This document shows, in pieces, positions 45,957 to 54,414 of a stretch of 64,000 nt of DNA. Source of the DNA: Streptomyces sp. NBC_01232 (GTDB lineage: Bacteria; Actinomycetota; Actinomycetes; Streptomycetales; Streptomycetaceae); contig NZ_CP108518.1 of NCBI RefSeq assembly GCF_035989885.1, positions 3,392,501 to 3,456,500 of the forward strand. Direction: 5' to 3'. The translations under genes were made by a program, and so were the position numbers. Positions within the stretch are counted from its first letter, which is position 1. Every line of letters starts with the position of its first letter. The notes below the pieces were generated by a model. It made no database searches, was not told the DNA's origin, and worked only from the letters and a program-made list of their open reading frames with translations.

Positions 45957-46634
45957 TCAGCTCTTCTCGAAGCGGAAACCGACGCCGCGCACGGTGGCGA
46001 TGTAGCGGGGGTTGGCGGCGTCGTCGCCCAGCTTCTTGCGCAGCCAGGAGATGTGCATGTCGAGGGTCTTGGTGGAGGACCACCAGGTCGTGTCCCAGAC
46101 CTCGCGCATGAGCTGGTCGCGCGTGACGACCCGGCCGGCGTCGCGGACCAGGACCCGCAGGAGGTCGAACTCCTTGGCCGTCAGCTGGAGCTCCTCCTCG
46201 CCCATCCAGGCGCGGTGCGACTCGACGTCGATCCGCACGCCGTGGGTGGCGGGGGGCTGGGCGGCCTCGTTGGCACCGCGCCGGAGCAGGGCCCGGACCC
46301 GGGCGAGCAGCTCGGCCAGGCGGAAGGGCTTGGTCACGTAGTCGTCGGCGCCGGCGTCCAGGCCGACGACCGTGTCGACCTCGTCCGCCCGGGCGGTGAG
46401 GACCAGGATCGGGAAGCCGTGGCCCTCGGCGCGCAGCCGGCGGGCGACCTCCAGGCCGTCCATGCCCGGCAGGCCCAGGTCGAGGACGACGAGGTCGACG
46501 CCGCCCTGCAGTCCCGCGTCCAGCGCGGTGGGGCCGTCCTCCCGCACCTCTACCTCGTACCCCTCCCGGCGCAGGGCGCGGGCCAGGGGTTCCGAGATGG
46601 ATGCGTCGTCCTCGGCGAGCAGTACACGCGTCAT
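45957..46634 (-). CDS. OmpR-family response regulator
   Basis: The 225-residue regulator has a receiver domain (1-118) with the acidic pocket E8-D9-D10, phosphoacceptor D52 (VVLDLGLPGMDG) and K99 (TKPF). A winged-helix DNA-binding domain follows (about 128-223; TAKEFDLLRVLVRDAGRVVTRDQL, ATVRGVGFRFE). ATG 46634 was chosen; a start 14 codons upstream is less likely. It is the partner of the kinase at 44596. Its promoter lies in the long gap before the POT transporter. Confidence 0.93.
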   Translation of the reverse strand: MTRVLLAEDDASISEPLARALRREGYEVEVREDGPTALDAGLQGGVDLVVLDLGLPGMDGLEVARRLRAEGHGFPILVLTARADEVDTVVGLDAGADDYVTKPFRLAELLARVRALLRRGANEAAQPPATHGVRIDVESHRAWMGEEELQLTAKEFDLLRVLVRDAGRVVTRDQLMREVWDTTWWSSTKTLDMHISWLRKKLGDDAANPRYIATVRGVGFRFEKS

Positions 46635-47131
46635 GTGGGTGATGGTAGTCCGCGGCGGCTGAAACCAGGGGCCCACTGGAAGACCCCTTCCTATCTGGGC
46701 TTATGAAGCACTGACCGCCTTCGAATATGGTCGAACGGTTCCCGGCGCGCCTTGTGATCCATCTCTCAAGTCCTTTCAAATGCCGCAGTGTCGTGTCGTA
46801 TGGTGGCGAGACGCCTGATGCAATACCTCAGGGACCTTTGTGCCGAAAAGCAGTGCAAAGGTCTCTCTTTCTGTCCTGAACCGGACGGACGGTCTTATCA
46901 AGGACCGCCCCGGCCGGCCTTGACGACAGTGAATGACCTGTTGGCCGGGCCCTCCGCGTGATGATGCGCGGGAGGGCGTGGATCCCGGTGACGGATGTCC
47001 TGCCGCCCCCACCCCCGTGGGGCGGGCCCCGAGGCGTGGGGTGGGAGATCCGTCCGCCGGTGCCGGCCACCCCCCACCGGGCGCGGATGAGCTCACGAAG
47101 CCGAAGCGTCCCGAGCAAGCAAGGATCGACC
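46635..47131. promoter_or_regulatory. Divergent regulatory region between the response regulator and POT transporter genes
   Basis: No separate gene was recognised in about 500 bases. It contains an inverted repeat, GACCTTTG (46833-46840) against CAAAGGTC (46856-46863), and an imperfect GGTC..GACC palindrome near 46890. A hairpin-like GCCCTCC..GGAGGGC occurs near 46948-46977. From 46958 the POT frame is open upstream of the chosen start. The transporter may therefore have a long structured leader. Confidence 0.4.
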
Positions 47132-48652
47132 ATGGCTTCCAGCCTGACGACGGCCTCACCGAGCCCCGCTCACGAGAAGACCGTCCTCGGCCACCCGATC
47201 GGCCTGGCCACGCTGTTCATGACCGAGATGTGGGAGCGCTTCTCCTACTACGGCATGCGTGCGCTTCTCGTTCTGTACCTGGTCTCCGGCGGTGTCGACG
47301 CCGCGACCGGCAGCCAGGGTGGTGGCCTCGGCTTCACCGCCGCGACGGCCACGGCGATCTACTCCGTCTACGTGGCCATGGTCTACCTCATGGCCATGCC
47401 CGGCGGCTGGTTCGGAGACCGCGTCTGGGGTGCCCGCAAGACGGTCACCATCGCCGGTGTCGTGATCATGGCGGGCCACGTGGCGCTCGCCATGCCCGGC
47501 CAGATGTCGTTCTTCATCGGTCTGCTGCTGGTCGCGGTCGGCTCCGGCCTGCTGAAGGCCAACATCTCCACGATGGTCGGCCACCTGTACCGCGGCGTGG
47601 ACGACCCGCGCCGTGACAGCGGCTTCACGATCTTCTACATCGGCATCAACGTGGGTGCCCTCCTCGCGCCGATCGGCATCGGCATGGTCGGCGAGCTCGT
47701 GAACTGGCACCTCGGCTTCGCGCTCGCCGCCGTCGGCATGGGCATCGGCCTCGTGGTCTACCTGCTCGCCGGCCGCACCCTGAGCCCGCAGAGCAGCATC
47801 GTCCCGAACCCGCTGTCCGCGCCCGAGCGCAAGGCCGTGATCGTCAAGGCCCTCGCCGTACTGGCCGTCATCGCCGTCTTCTACGGCGCCGTGGTCGCGG
47901 CGGACATGTTCACCATCAAGTGGGCGCTGTACCCGATCACCATCGCCGGTCTGCTCATCCCGGTCGCCGTCCTCGTCCGCATCAAGCGGGACAAGGACCT
48001 GTCCACCGTCGAGCAGACCCGGATGAGCGCCTACATCTGGTTCTTCGTGGCCGCCGCCGTCTTCTGGATGATCTACGACCAGGGCGGTTCGACGCTCTCG
48101 CTCTTCGGTGACAAGAACTCCGAGCGCAGCCTGTTCGGCTGGGAAGTCCCGACCACCATCTTCCAGTCGCTGAACCCGCTCTTCGTGGTGGCCCTGGCCC
48201 CGGTCTTCGCCGCCGCGTGGGTGGCCCTGGCCCGCCGCAACCGCGAGCCCAGCACCATCGTGAAGTTCTCGGTGGCCCTGATCATCGTCGGCGCCTCGTT
48301 CTTCGTCTTCGCGCTGCCGCTGAACCAGACCGCCGGCAACGACACCAAGGTCACCATGTGGTGGCTGGTGCTCATCTTCCTGATGCACACCCTCGCCGAG
48401 CTGTGCCTGTCGCCGGTCGGCCTGTCGGTCACCACGAAGATGGCGCCGCAGAAGTACGGCTCCCAGATGATGGGCGTCTGGTTCCTGGCCGTCACCGCCG
48501 GTGACTGCATCACCGGTCTGATGGGTCTGGCCGACGTGCAGCTGAACGGCGTCGGGGTCATCCTCTTCCAGGCGTTCGCCGCCGTGCTCGCCGGCCTCGC
48601 GATCTTCATGTACCGCAAGAAGGTCAACCAGCTGATGGACGGCATGGGCTGA
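47132..48652 (+). CDS. Proton-dependent oligopeptide transporter (POT/PTR2, MFS)
   Basis: The 506-residue permease has the POT signature MTEMWERFSYYGMRALLVLYL (about 30-50), GGWFGDRVWGARKT, LLKANISTMVGHLY and GFTIFYIGINVGALLAP. About 14 helices are predicted. It imports di- and tripeptides with protons. ATG 47132 follows AAGGA at 6 bases. An in-frame ATG at 46958 would add 58 mostly Pro/Arg residues unlike the family, so it was rejected. A strong terminator follows. Confidence 0.93.
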   Translation: MASSLTTASPSPAHEKTVLGHPIGLATLFMTEMWERFSYYGMRALLVLYLVSGGVDAATGSQGGGLGFTAATATAIYSVYVAMVYLMAMPGGWFGDRVWGARKTVTIAGVVIMAGHVALAMPGQMSFFIGLLLVAVGSGLLKANISTMVGHLYRGVDDPRRDSGFTIFYIGINVGALLAPIGIGMVGELVNWHLGFALAAVGMGIGLVVYLLAGRTLSPQSSIVPNPLSAPERKAVIVKALAVLAVIAVFYGAVVAADMFTIKWALYPITIAGLLIPVAVLVRIKRDKDLSTVEQTRMSAYIWFFVAAAVFWMIYDQGGSTLSLFGDKNSERSLFGWEVPTTIFQSLNPLFVVALAPVFAAAWVALARRNREPSTIVKFSVALIIVGASFFVFALPLNQTAGNDTKVTMWWLVLIFLMHTLAELCLSPVGLSVTTKMAPQKYGSQMMGVWFLAVTAGDCITGLMGLADVQLNGVGVILFQAFAAVLAGLAIFMYRKKVNQLMDGMG

Positions 48653-48675
48653 CCCGTCGGCTCCCCGTCCCACGG

Positions 48676-48711
48676 AACGGCCCGGCACACCGGAAGGTGT
48701 GCCGGGCCGTT
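48676..48711. terminator. Bidirectional terminator
   Basis: A perfect 16-bp stem, AACGGCCCGGCACACC with its complement and a GGAA tetraloop, lies between the POT transporter gene and the convergent surface-protein operon. Confidence 0.9.
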
Positions 48712-48734
48712 CGTCGTGCGCAGGTGCTACCGGG

Positions 48735-50063
48735 TCAGCGGGTGCCGCGCAGGCGGCGCCACGGGGTGAAGGTGAACACCGCCCCGCCGAGCAGGATCAC
48801 CGTGCCGGCGACCAGGGCCAGCGCCTTGATGCCGCCCTCGTCCTCCGCTCCGGTGTCGGCGAGGCCGCCGCCCGAGGTGGTGCTGCCGCTGGCGGACGAG
48901 GAGGAGCCGGAGCCGCCCGGCTGGGCGGTGGTGTCCAGTTCCAGCGAGACGCCGCTGCTCGTCGCCTTGCAGGGGACGTTGATCGGGGTGGATCCGGGGG
49001 CCATCGTGACGTCGATGGTCAGCTGGTCCGGGCTCAGCGTCACCTTGCCGCTCTTCCCGGGCTTGTAGGTGCCGGTCATGTCGCTGAGGCTGACCGGGGC
49101 CTTGTCCGGGATCGGCTCCGCGTTGGCCGGGCCGGAGACCTTGACCGTGCCGCTGTCCGCGCCGCCGAGCTTCACGTCCATCGAGGGCTTGAGGGCTCCC
49201 GCGGGCAGGGCCATGGGCGCCGCCATCGCACCCTTGGCCGTCTTGACCGTCAGGTCGTAGCTGCCGCCGTTCTTCTTCGCGTTGATCGTCACCGGGGTCT
49301 TGATGCCCCCCGGGACGACGGGCCCGCAGTCGAAGGCCACCTCGACGGCCTTGCCCGGGAAGTCGGTCTGGCCGCCTCCGCCGCCGGAGGCCGAGCCGCC
49401 GGTGGTGGTCGTGGAGCCCCCGGTCGTGGTCGAGCCGCCCGTGGTCGTACCGCCGGTCGTCGTACCACCGGACGTCGTACCGCCCGTGGTCGTACCGCCG
49501 GTCGTCGTACCGCCCGTGGAGCCGGCCGACACGTCGATGGTGGCCCCGACGCCCACCGTGCCGGTCGGCGCGCACTTGGTGACGAACGTGCCGAAGGAGA
49601 AGGTGACGGCCACGTCGTACTTGCCGGGGGTCAGCGTGATCTTCCCGGCCTTGGTGAGCTTCAGCTTGCCCTTCATCACGGACATCTGCATGGGCGCCTT
49701 CTTCGGGATCGGCGGGTTCTTCTTCTCCCCGACGACCTTCAGCTCACCGCCCCCGCCGCCCACGGTGATCCAGCCGGTGGGCTGGACCGCGTCCTGCGGG
49801 ATGTCCATCAGGTCGGTGTTGTTCGAGGCCGGCTTCACCGTCTCCCAGGACACGTCGACCTCGTCGCCGACCTTCGCCGACGCCGGAGCGGTGACCTTGG
49901 CGGTGGTCTCCCCCTCCACCGGGCTGCCGCCCCCGGCCGGGGGCACGCACTTGACGTTGAACTTGGTCTCCGCGGCCTGGGCGGGAGCAGCCCCCAGGGC
50001 GATACCGGCGCCGCCGAGCAGCAGCGCGATCACGGCCGCGCTCACCCTCCGTTGGGTCTTCAC
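48735..50063 (-). CDS. Secreted surface protein with LAxTG sorting signal and TGG-repeat linker
   Basis: The 442-residue protein has a signal peptide (MKTQRRVSAAVIALLLGGAG, cleavage near 30). Two related beta-rich domains (about 35-175 and 235-375) share a GxYxPGK(S)GKxTLxPxxLTIDVxMAPG-like motif. Between them lies a Thr/Gly linker of repeated GGTTT units (about 178-232). The C-terminus has LADTG (401-405), a hydrophobic helix and a WRRLRGTR tail. LAxTG is the substrate motif of Streptomyces class E sortases, so wall attachment is expected. ATG 50063 overlaps the upstream stop (ATGA). It is the last gene of the four-gene operon. The domain resembles the protein at 52217. Confidence 0.78.
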   Translation of the reverse strand: MKTQRRVSAAVIALLLGGAGIALGAAPAQAAETKFNVKCVPPAGGGSPVEGETTAKVTAPASAKVGDEVDVSWETVKPASNNTDLMDIPQDAVQPTGWITVGGGGGELKVVGEKKNPPIPKKAPMQMSVMKGKLKLTKAGKITLTPGKYDVAVTFSFGTFVTKCAPTGTVGVGATIDVSAGSTGGTTTGGTTTGGTTSGGTTTGGTTTGGSTTTGGSTTTTGGSASGGGGGQTDFPGKAVEVAFDCGPVVPGGIKTPVTINAKKNGGSYDLTVKTAKGAMAAPMALPAGALKPSMDVKLGGADSGTVKVSGPANAEPIPDKAPVSLSDMTGTYKPGKSGKVTLSPDQLTIDVTMAPGSTPINVPCKATSSGVSLELDTTAQPGGSGSSSSASGSTTSGGGLADTGAEDEGGIKALALVAGTVILLGGAVFTFTPWRRLRGTR

Positions 50064-51160
50064 GAATGTCCCTTCGTCGTCGAACGGTTCTCAGACGGTG
50101 CGGACGCCTGTGGTGCTGTGCCCGGCGCGCTGTCCGGGGTGAACCACGGCAGGACCGCCGTGGTGGTCTGGGGGGACTGCTCCGGGCCGTCGGAGCCCGC
50201 GGCCGGCCCGGGCGGCCGCCGGGCCGGGATCCTCGGCAGCCGGGCCGTCACCGCGGAGGCCGCGTCGGGGAGCCGTACGCCCCGGTGGCGGCCGACGGCG
50301 GCCGTGGCGCGCGGCCGGACGCGGTCGACGACGGCCATGCCGGTACGGAAGACCGCGGCCGGGATCACCAGCAGGAGCAGGCCCCAGAAGAGCAGCACCC
50401 CGTACGGGCGGTCGACGCCCCAGGGCTGGGTGGCCACCACGGTCTCGCCGTACTTGAGGGAGATCGTGTAGTCGCCGTGGGCCCCCGCGGCGAGGCTCAC
50501 GTCGAGGGCGATCTCCGCCTTGCCGCCGGGCGGGATGGTGCCCTTCCAGCGGGCCTCCTCCCACAGCGGGGCGAACACCCCGTGCGCGGTGCCGAGCTGG
50601 AAGACCGGGTCCTTGACGGGGACCGGACCGAGGTTGCCGACGGTGACCTTGAACTTCCGGGCGGGCGGGGCGCCGAACCAGGTCAGCACCCCGTCCTCGC
50701 CCTCCAGCCGGACCCCGGTGAGCATCGCGAGGCGGGCCGTGCCGGATTCGGCGGGCAGCTCGGCGACCGGGTGGTCGGTGATCTTCAGGGGGGTCGCGAC
50801 GGTGGACTGGTCGCCGTTGACGGAGGTGACGTTGACGATGCAGGGGCAGGGCTTGGGCGGTGCCACCACGGGCAGCTGGGCGGTGAAGCGGCCGTCGGCG
50901 GCGACCGAGACGGCGGCGCCGTCGGCGTTGGCGCAGCTGTTGGTGCCGCCGATCATGTTCTGTCCGCAGACGAGCAGCATCACCAGCGTTTTCGCGGGCC
51001 AGCCGGTGCCGGTGACGGTGATCCCGGTGCCCTTGGCGGCCTCCTGGAGGGAGAGCGCCACGGCGGGCTTGCCCTCGGCGGAGGCGGCCGGGCCCGCGGG
51101 GAACAGGGCGAGGACGCACACCGCCAGCCCTGCGGCCAGCAGGGCTCCGACTCTTCTCAC
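50060..51160 (-). CDS. Membrane-anchored protein with neocarzinostatin-like domain
   Basis: The 366-residue protein has a signal peptide (to about 27). An Ig-like N-terminal domain (about 33-127, ITVTGTGWPAKTLVMLLVCGQ, SCANADGAAVSVAADGRF, CPCIVNVTSVNG) has a strand and cysteine pattern that recalls neocarzinostatin-type apoproteins. A second beta domain (about 150-235) resembles NEW3/alpha-galactosidase-associated domains. One membrane helix (about 253-275) and a basic Pro-rich cytoplasmic tail follow. GTG 51160 overlaps the stop of the next upstream gene, and its own stop overlaps the following ATG. The resemblance was judged by eye; binding partners are unknown. Confidence 0.65.
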   Translation of the reverse strand: MRRVGALLAAGLAVCVLALFPAGPAASAEGKPAVALSLQEAAKGTGITVTGTGWPAKTLVMLLVCGQNMIGGTNSCANADGAAVSVAADGRFTAQLPVVAPPKPCPCIVNVTSVNGDQSTVATPLKITDHPVAELPAESGTARLAMLTGVRLEGEDGVLTWFGAPPARKFKVTVGNLGPVPVKDPVFQLGTAHGVFAPLWEEARWKGTIPPGGKAEIALDVSLAAGAHGDYTISLKYGETVVATQPWGVDRPYGVLLFWGLLLLVIPAAVFRTGMAVVDRVRPRATAAVGRHRGVRLPDAASAVTARLPRIPARRPPGPAAGSDGPEQSPQTTTAVLPWFTPDSAPGTAPQASAPSENRSTTKGHS

Positions 51161-52200
51161 CTGGCGGCTCCCGTCAGTTCGTGGTGCGGTGCAGGGGTCG
51201 TCGGTCCGGCCGCGGGCGGCGCGTGCGGCGCCGGGCCCGGGCCGAGCCTGCGGCGTCGTACGAGGTACAGCGCGGCCGCGGTGGTCACGCCGAGGCCGAG
51301 CACCCCGGCCCCGGCCGGGCCGGCCGGGATCCCGGGGACGAACCAGCGCGATGCGGTGGCCACCGCACGGGCGCCGCCGGGGGCGGTCACGGTGAGGGTG
51401 ACGCCGACCCGGTCGAGGGCCGGGGCGCCGGGCCAGGGCTCGGTGAGCTCCACCCGCTGGCCGGGGAGCAGTTCCACGGGCACGGTTCGGCCCCGCGGCG
51501 CGTCGGGCACATCGCCGAAGAGGGCCTCGGCGCGGATCCTGAGCTCGGGGACGAGGGCCACGTTGCCGCGGTTGACGAGGGTGTAGGCGATGACCGTGGC
51601 CGGACCCCGGCCGCGTACGGCGACGTCCTCGACCGTGAGGGCGGCCAGGGTCGGGCCGCCGACCCGCAGGTGGACCCGTACGCCGACCTCGTGGCCGCCC
51701 TCGGTGGCGATCACGGCGGCGGGGTGGTCGCCGGGCGGGGACGCGGGCGGCACGGTGAGCGTGAAGGGGACCACGGCGCGGGTGCGGGGCGGGACCTTCA
51801 CGGTGGTGGAGGCCCCGAAGCTGATCCAGGAACCGGCCCCGCCGGTCGCCGGGGCGCCGGTGCCGCCGCTGGCCCCGGGGCCGGCGCCGGTCGCCGGGCG
51901 GACCGCGAGGGCGCCGTCGGCCGCGTTGTAGGCGTCGGCTCCGCGCAGGGTGATGGTCCGCTCCTGGTCGGTGGTGTTGGCCAGGGCGAGCCGGTCCTCC
52001 AGCACGGTGCCCGGGGCGCCCGCCAGGTAGAAGTACGGGCGGGCGCCGGAGGGCGGGGGGCTCCCGGCCGTTCCGGCGGCGGGCCGGGCGGTCCAGCCCG
52101 GCTCGTCGGCGGCCGCGGGGTGGGCGGGGCCCGCGGACAGCACGGCGGCGGCGAGCAGGAGCACGGCACCGGCGCGCCTCAGGGTGTGGAGCACGTGCAT
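51157..52200 (-). CDS. WxL/DUF916-like membrane-anchored surface protein
   Basis: The 347-residue protein has a signal peptide (LRRAGAVLLLAAAVLSAGPAHPAAA) and an extracellular beta-sandwich region. RPYFYLAGAPGTVLEDRLALANTTDQERTITLRGADAYN (about 53-93) strongly recalls the N-terminal domain of WxL-interacting DUF916 proteins. A second domain follows (about 185-300, ALTVEDVAVRGRGPATVIAYTLVNRGNVAL). A membrane helix (about 297-315) and a short basic tail end it. In Firmicutes such proteins assemble with WxL and LPxTG proteins on the wall. It is coupled to the next gene by GTGA and lies 16 bases after the LPxTG gene. Confidence 0.7.
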   Translation of the reverse strand: MHVLHTLRRAGAVLLLAAAVLSAGPAHPAAADEPGWTARPAAGTAGSPPPSGARPYFYLAGAPGTVLEDRLALANTTDQERTITLRGADAYNAADGALAVRPATGAGPGASGGTGAPATGGAGSWISFGASTTVKVPPRTRAVVPFTLTVPPASPPGDHPAAVIATEGGHEVGVRVHLRVGGPTLAALTVEDVAVRGRGPATVIAYTLVNRGNVALVPELRIRAEALFGDVPDAPRGRTVPVELLPGQRVELTEPWPGAPALDRVGVTLTVTAPGGARAVATASRWFVPGIPAGPAGAGVLGLGVTTAAALYLVRRRRLGPGPAPHAPPAAGPTTPAPHHELTGAAR

Positions 52201-52216
52201 GACCGGGGTGCTCCGT

Positions 52217-52930
52217 TCAGGACCGGGCCCGCTGGCCGCGCCGGGTCAGCCAGAGCACGCCCGCCGCGCCGGTGAGCAGCACGGTGCCGCCCAGGGTGCC
52301 GAGGGCGAGGGCGGAGTCGGTGGGCCCGGTCTGCGGGAGGGTGTCGCCGGTGCTGTTCCCGGCGCTGTTCCCGGCGCTGTTCCCGGTGGTGTCGCCGCCG
52401 GGCTGCGCGCCGCCCCCGCCGGGCGCCGTGACGTCCAGTTCCAGTGACGGTCCCGGACTGTTGCCGGGGGTGCAGGTCGTGGTGGTGCCCATCGCCTTGA
52501 TGGTGAGCACGCCGGCGGTGAAGGTGACCTTGCCGCTCTTCCTGGGCGTGTAGGTGCCCGAGAGATCGGTGATCTTGATGGGGGTGTCCGGGGGGATGGC
52601 CTCGGGGTTGGGCGGGCCCGAGACCGGTACGGACGCCTTCTCGGCGCCGCCGACGAGGACGACGGCGCTGGGGCTCATCGCGCCCTTGCCCAGCTCGATG
52701 GGGCTGGAGGAGACGCCCTTCTGGAAGGACACCGTCAGCTTGTAGCCGTTCCCCTCCTTGACGGCCTTGATGTCGATGGGCGACACGGCCGACTTGTCCC
52801 CGATCGGGGTCTTGCAGTCGTAGGCCACGTCGACGACGGCGGCATGGGCCGCGGGGGCGGTGAACAGCACCGCCGAACCGGCCAGCGCGGAGGCCAGCGC
52901 GAGCGCGGTGGAACGTTTGCGGTCGGACAC
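52217..52930 (-). CDS. Secreted surface protein with LPxTG sorting signal
   Basis: The 237-residue protein has a signal peptide (VSDRKRSTALALASALAGSA, cleavage after AHA near 30). One beta domain (about 31-165) is homologous to those of the 48735 gene (YDCKTPIGDKSAVSPIDI, LSGTYTPRKSGKVTFTAGVLTIK). A GNSAGNSAGNSTG linker follows, then LPQTG (198-202), a hydrophobic helix and an RRGQRARS tail. It is the first gene of the operon (GTG 52930, GAGGGGAAG upstream). The classical LPxTG here contrasts with LADTG on its paralogue, suggesting two sortases or a relaxed one. No sortase gene is in this window. Confidence 0.75.
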   Translation of the reverse strand: MSDRKRSTALALASALAGSAVLFTAPAAHAAVVDVAYDCKTPIGDKSAVSPIDIKAVKEGNGYKLTVSFQKGVSSSPIELGKGAMSPSAVVLVGGAEKASVPVSGPPNPEAIPPDTPIKITDLSGTYTPRKSGKVTFTAGVLTIKAMGTTTTCTPGNSPGPSLELDVTAPGGGGAQPGGDTTGNSAGNSAGNSTGDTLPQTGPTDSALALGTLGGTVLLTGAAGVLWLTRRGQRARS

Positions 52931-52958
52931 CTTCGTCTTCCCCTCGGGCCACAGATAA

Positions 52959-52973
52959 CTGACGGGACATCAG
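52959..52973 (-). promoter_or_regulatory. Palindrome upstream of the surface-protein operon
   Basis: CTGACGGGACATCAG is a near-perfect inverted repeat (CTGA-N7-TCAG) about 29 bases before the operon's first codon, where the core promoter should be. I recall similar CTGAyG/CGTCAG sequences before other Streptomyces secreted-protein genes, but no factor is known to me. Confidence 0.4.
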
Positions 52974-53043
52974 ATCGGTGGCTCAAGGTACGCCCGGGGT
53001 CTTACGGAGGGAAGACAAAGGACAACCCGGGATTGACTGTTCG

Positions 53044-54222
53044 TCAGCAGGCGCGGCGGCCCCGCTGCCAGACGGCGGAAACGAGCGGAACGCCCGGCCG
53101 GTAGGCGAGGTGGACGTGGCTCGGGGCGTCCAGGAGGGCCAGGTCCGCGCGGGCTCCCGGCGCCAGGAGGCCGATGTCGTCGCGGCGCAGGGCGCGGGCG
53201 CCGCCGGCGGTGGCCGACCAGAGGGCCTCGTCGGGGGTCATCCGCATGTCGCGGACGGCAAGGGCGATGCAGAACGGCATGGAGCTGGTGTAGGAGGAGC
53301 CCGGGTTGCAGTCCGTGGACAGGGCGACGGTGGCGCCCGCGTCGATCAGGCGGCGGGCGTCGGGCCACTGGGCGCGGGTGGAGAACTCGGCGCCGGGCAG
53401 CAGGGTGGCGACGGTGGTGCCGGCGGCCTGGGCGAGCGCGTCGACGTCGGCGTCGGTGAGGTGGGTGCAGTGGTCGGCCGAGGCCGCCTCCAGCTCGACG
53501 GCGAGCTGCACGCCGGGCCCGTACGAGAGCTGGTTGGCGTGGACGCGCGGGATCAGTCCGGCGGCGGCGCCGGCGGTGAGGATCGCGCGGGCCTGGTCGC
53601 CGTCGAAGGCGCCCTTCTCGCAGAAGACGTCCACCCAGCGGGCGTACGGGGCGCAGGCCGCCAGCATCTCGCCGGTGACGAGGTCGACGTAGCCGGCCGG
53701 GTCCTCGGCGAAGTCGGGGGAGACGATGTGCGCGCCGAGGTAGGTGACCTCCTCGGTGTGCGCGGCGGCGATCCGCAGGGCGCGGGCCTCGTCGGCGACG
53801 GTGAGGCCGTAGCCGGACTTGGTCTCGAAGGTGGTGGTGCCCTGGCGGCGGGCCTCGTCGAGGTGGCGCACCAGGTTGGCCTCCAGCTCCGCGTCGGTGG
53901 CGGCGCGGGTGGCGGCGACGGTGGTGCGGATGCCGCCGGCGGAGTAGGCGCGGCCCGACATCCGGGCGTTGAACTCCTGCGTGCGGTCGCCGGCGAACAC
54001 GAGGTGGGAGTGGGAGTCGACGAAGCCGGGGATGACGGCCCGGCCGGCCGCGTCGAAGACCTCGTCGGCAGCGGGCGCCTTGGCGGCGGGGCCGACCCAG
54101 GCGATCTTGTCGGCCTCGATGAGGACCGTCGCGTCCTGGAGGAGGCCGAGGGGCGAGCCGTCGCCGACGGACGGGTCGTTGGTGACGAGGCTGCCGATGT
54201 TGGTGATGGCGGTGGTGGTCAT
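53044..54222 (-). CDS. hutI: Imidazolonepropionase
   Basis: The 392-residue amidohydrolase opens imidazolone propionate to N-formimino-L-glutamate, step three of histidine breakdown. Metal ligands are H and H in [13 protein letters not shown] (about 70), H in [10 protein letters not shown], and D in [15 protein letters not shown]. Tyr/Ser of ETKSGYGL bind substrate. ATG 54222 has GAGAGG upstream. It lies about 190 bases after hutF, with a repeat hairpin between, and it precedes the surface operon with no strong terminator seen. Confidence 0.95.
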   Translation of the reverse strand: MTTTAITNIGSLVTNDPSVGDGSPLGLLQDATVLIEADKIAWVGPAAKAPAADEVFDAAGRAVIPGFVDSHSHLVFAGDRTQEFNARMSGRAYSAGGIRTTVAATRAATDAELEANLVRHLDEARRQGTTTFETKSGYGLTVADEARALRIAAAHTEEVTYLGAHIVSPDFAEDPAGYVDLVTGEMLAACAPYARWVDVFCEKGAFDGDQARAILTAGAAAGLIPRVHANQLSYGPGVQLAVELEAASADHCTHLTDADVDALAQAAGTTVATLLPGAEFSTRAQWPDARRLIDAGATVALSTDCNPGSSYTSSMPFCIALAVRDMRMTPDEALWSATAGGARALRRDDIGLLAPGARADLALLDAPSHVHLAYRPGVPLVSAVWQRGRRAC

Positions 54223-54273
54223 GGGGGTTCCTCTCAGAGGGTTCGTTCCCCCACCCCGCCCTTTCGCCGTTTC

Positions 54274-54344
54274 CTGGGGCTCCGCCCCAGACCCCGCGCC
54301 TCAAACGCCGGCGGGGCTGATTTCAGCCCGTCCGGCGTTTGAGG
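54274..54344. repeat. Repeat-derived hairpins between hutF and hutI
   Basis: A CTGGGGC-tcc-GCCCCAG hairpin (54274-54290) is followed by CCTCAAACGCCGG... paired with ...CCGGCGTTTGAGG (54299-54344), an almost complete 22-bp palindrome. It is two copies of the family at 9563 arranged head to head. It could terminate or attenuate transcription from hutF into hutI. Confidence 0.7.
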
Positions 54345-54414
54345 ACCGGGTCCGGGCAGAACCCGGTTTCGGGAAGGGGCGGGGTGGGGGAAGGGCCCGC
54401 CGCAGGCGGCTCGG

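Noticed and set aside
46958..47131. N-terminal extension of the POT transporter
   Set aside because: The 58 extra residues are Pro/Arg-rich and unlike POT N-termini. ATG 47132 has its own AAGGA site.
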